Assembly: GCA_016764835.1 (NCBI GenBank)
Contig: JAESRD010000275.1
Coordinates: 1-14,097 of the forward strand
Direction: 5' to 3'
From: Paracoccaceae bacterium
GTDB lineage: Bacteria; Pseudomonadota; Alphaproteobacteria; Rhodobacterales; Rhodobacteraceae
DNA: 14,097 nucleotides
Part shown: piece after piece, positions 13,730 to 14,097 of the stretch
Numbering within the stretch: position 1 is the first letter of the stretch
Layout: each line of letters begins with the position of its first letter
Made by a program: the position numbers and the translations under genes
The notes under the pieces: generated by a model
Seen by the model: only the letters and a program-made list of their open reading frames with translations
Told to the model about the DNA's origin: nothing
Databases searched by the model: none

Positions 13730-14097
13730 ATGTTTAAGAAACTGATCGTAACGGCCATGATCTCTGCCATTGGCACGACCGCTGCGCTGGCAGATGACCT
13801 GTCCTCGATGTCATGGGATGATATCATGACGCAGGCCCAAGAAGAGGGCGAGCTTACCTGGTATGTTTGGTATTTTCAGGATGATTTCCGCGCCGCGGTG
13901 GAGGTATTCGAGGAAGAGTATGGCATCACCGTTACTATCCCCGAAGGCACTTATGGCGGCAACCTCGACAAGCTGATCGCCGAAGGTGGCCGCGACATGG
14001 GCGACATCGACGTGATGTCACATGGTTGGAACGCGTTGTTCGATATGGACATGACCGGCACCTATATGGACCTCTCCGGCCTGATCCCAAATGCCGA
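13730..14097 (+). CDS. ABC transporter extracellular solute-binding protein, N-terminal part (3' end outside window)
   Basis: The first 122 residues of a periplasmic substrate-binding protein for the importer encoded just upstream. The ATG is preceded by AAGGA at 13717-13721 with 8 bases spacing. Residues 1-21 form a typical Sec signal peptide: MFKK, a hydrophobic core, then the ALA cleavage site before DD. The mature start (ELTWYVWYFQDDFRAAVEVF, residues 39-58) is the first strand and helix of a type-II periplasmic-binding fold as in family 1/PotD-like proteins, and GGNLDKLIAEG (about 76-86) is typical of this group. Aromatic residues in TWYVWYFQ could contribute to a ligand pocket, consistent with a sugar-containing ligand, but this is inference. 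The frame is open to the window edge, so length and C-terminus are unknown. Confidence 0.88.
   Translation, partial: MFKKLIVTAMISAIGTTAALADDLSSMSWDDIMTQAQEEGELTWYVWYFQDDFRAAVEVFEEEYGITVTIPEGTYGGNLDKLIAEGGRDMGDIDVMSHGWNALFDMDMTGTYMDLSGLIPNA

Noticed and set aside
1..14097. Search for tRNA, rRNA, CRISPR arrays, insertion sequences, riboswitches and phage genes
   Set aside because: No repeat-spacer pattern, transposase, structured tRNA-like sequence or recognised riboswitch core was seen; nearly all sequence is accounted for by the listed genes.

Overview
The window looks like an alphaproteobacterial carbohydrate-utilisation locus. The base composition is moderately GC-rich with a strong G/C third-position preference. 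The genes are tightly packed with repeated ATGA stop/start overlaps, and the protein types (YtfRT/YjfF importer, FadR-type GntR, DeoR, SIS plus GatZ, ROK, Pot-type ABC) are typical of Rhizobiales/Rhodobacterales-like genomes. This lineage call is inference from style and gene content; no rRNA or other phylogenetic marker is present. I see no tRNA, CRISPR, insertion sequence or prophage gene.

Left block (1-3129, + strand): the 3' end of a sugar ABC ATPase (YtfR-like), then two CUT2-type permeases (YtfT-like, YjfF-like), then a FadR-family GntR regulator. All are overlapping or separated by 16 bases at most, so they probably form one operon whose binding protein lies upstream of the window. Next block (3206-6248): a DeoR repressor, a SIS-domain aldose/ketose isomerase or deaminase of the AgaS/GlmS kind, and a GatZ/KbaZ-family protein, again tightly coupled. 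A short AT-rich gap with two TGATCA palindromes 22 bases apart precedes this block. A cytoplasmic GH38 alpha-mannosidase of the AMS1/MAN2C1 architecture follows (6407-9595).

Right block: a ROK-family repressor on the minus strand (9587-10738) ends tail to tail with the mannosidase and diverges from a second ABC importer (10937 onward). That importer has a Pot/Fbp-type ATPase, two permeases and a binding protein cut by the window edge. The 198-base divergent intergenic region holds a perfect TATAAT box and several palindromes.

Working model (inference): the two importers bring in a sugar and a mannosyl-containing glycoside or sugar conjugate. The GH38 enzyme releases mannose inside the cell. 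The SIS and GatZ-like enzymes channel an (amino)sugar phosphate or ketose phosphate into fructose 6-phosphate or triose phosphates. Three regulators from three families sense phosphorylated or free intermediates. The GatZ-like protein has no catalytic GatY/KbaY partner and no tagatose-6-phosphate kinase in the window, so it may act alone, for instance as a 4-epimerase. That, together with a hairpin that exactly buries the ribosome-binding site of the second importer's first permease, is the most interesting point here.
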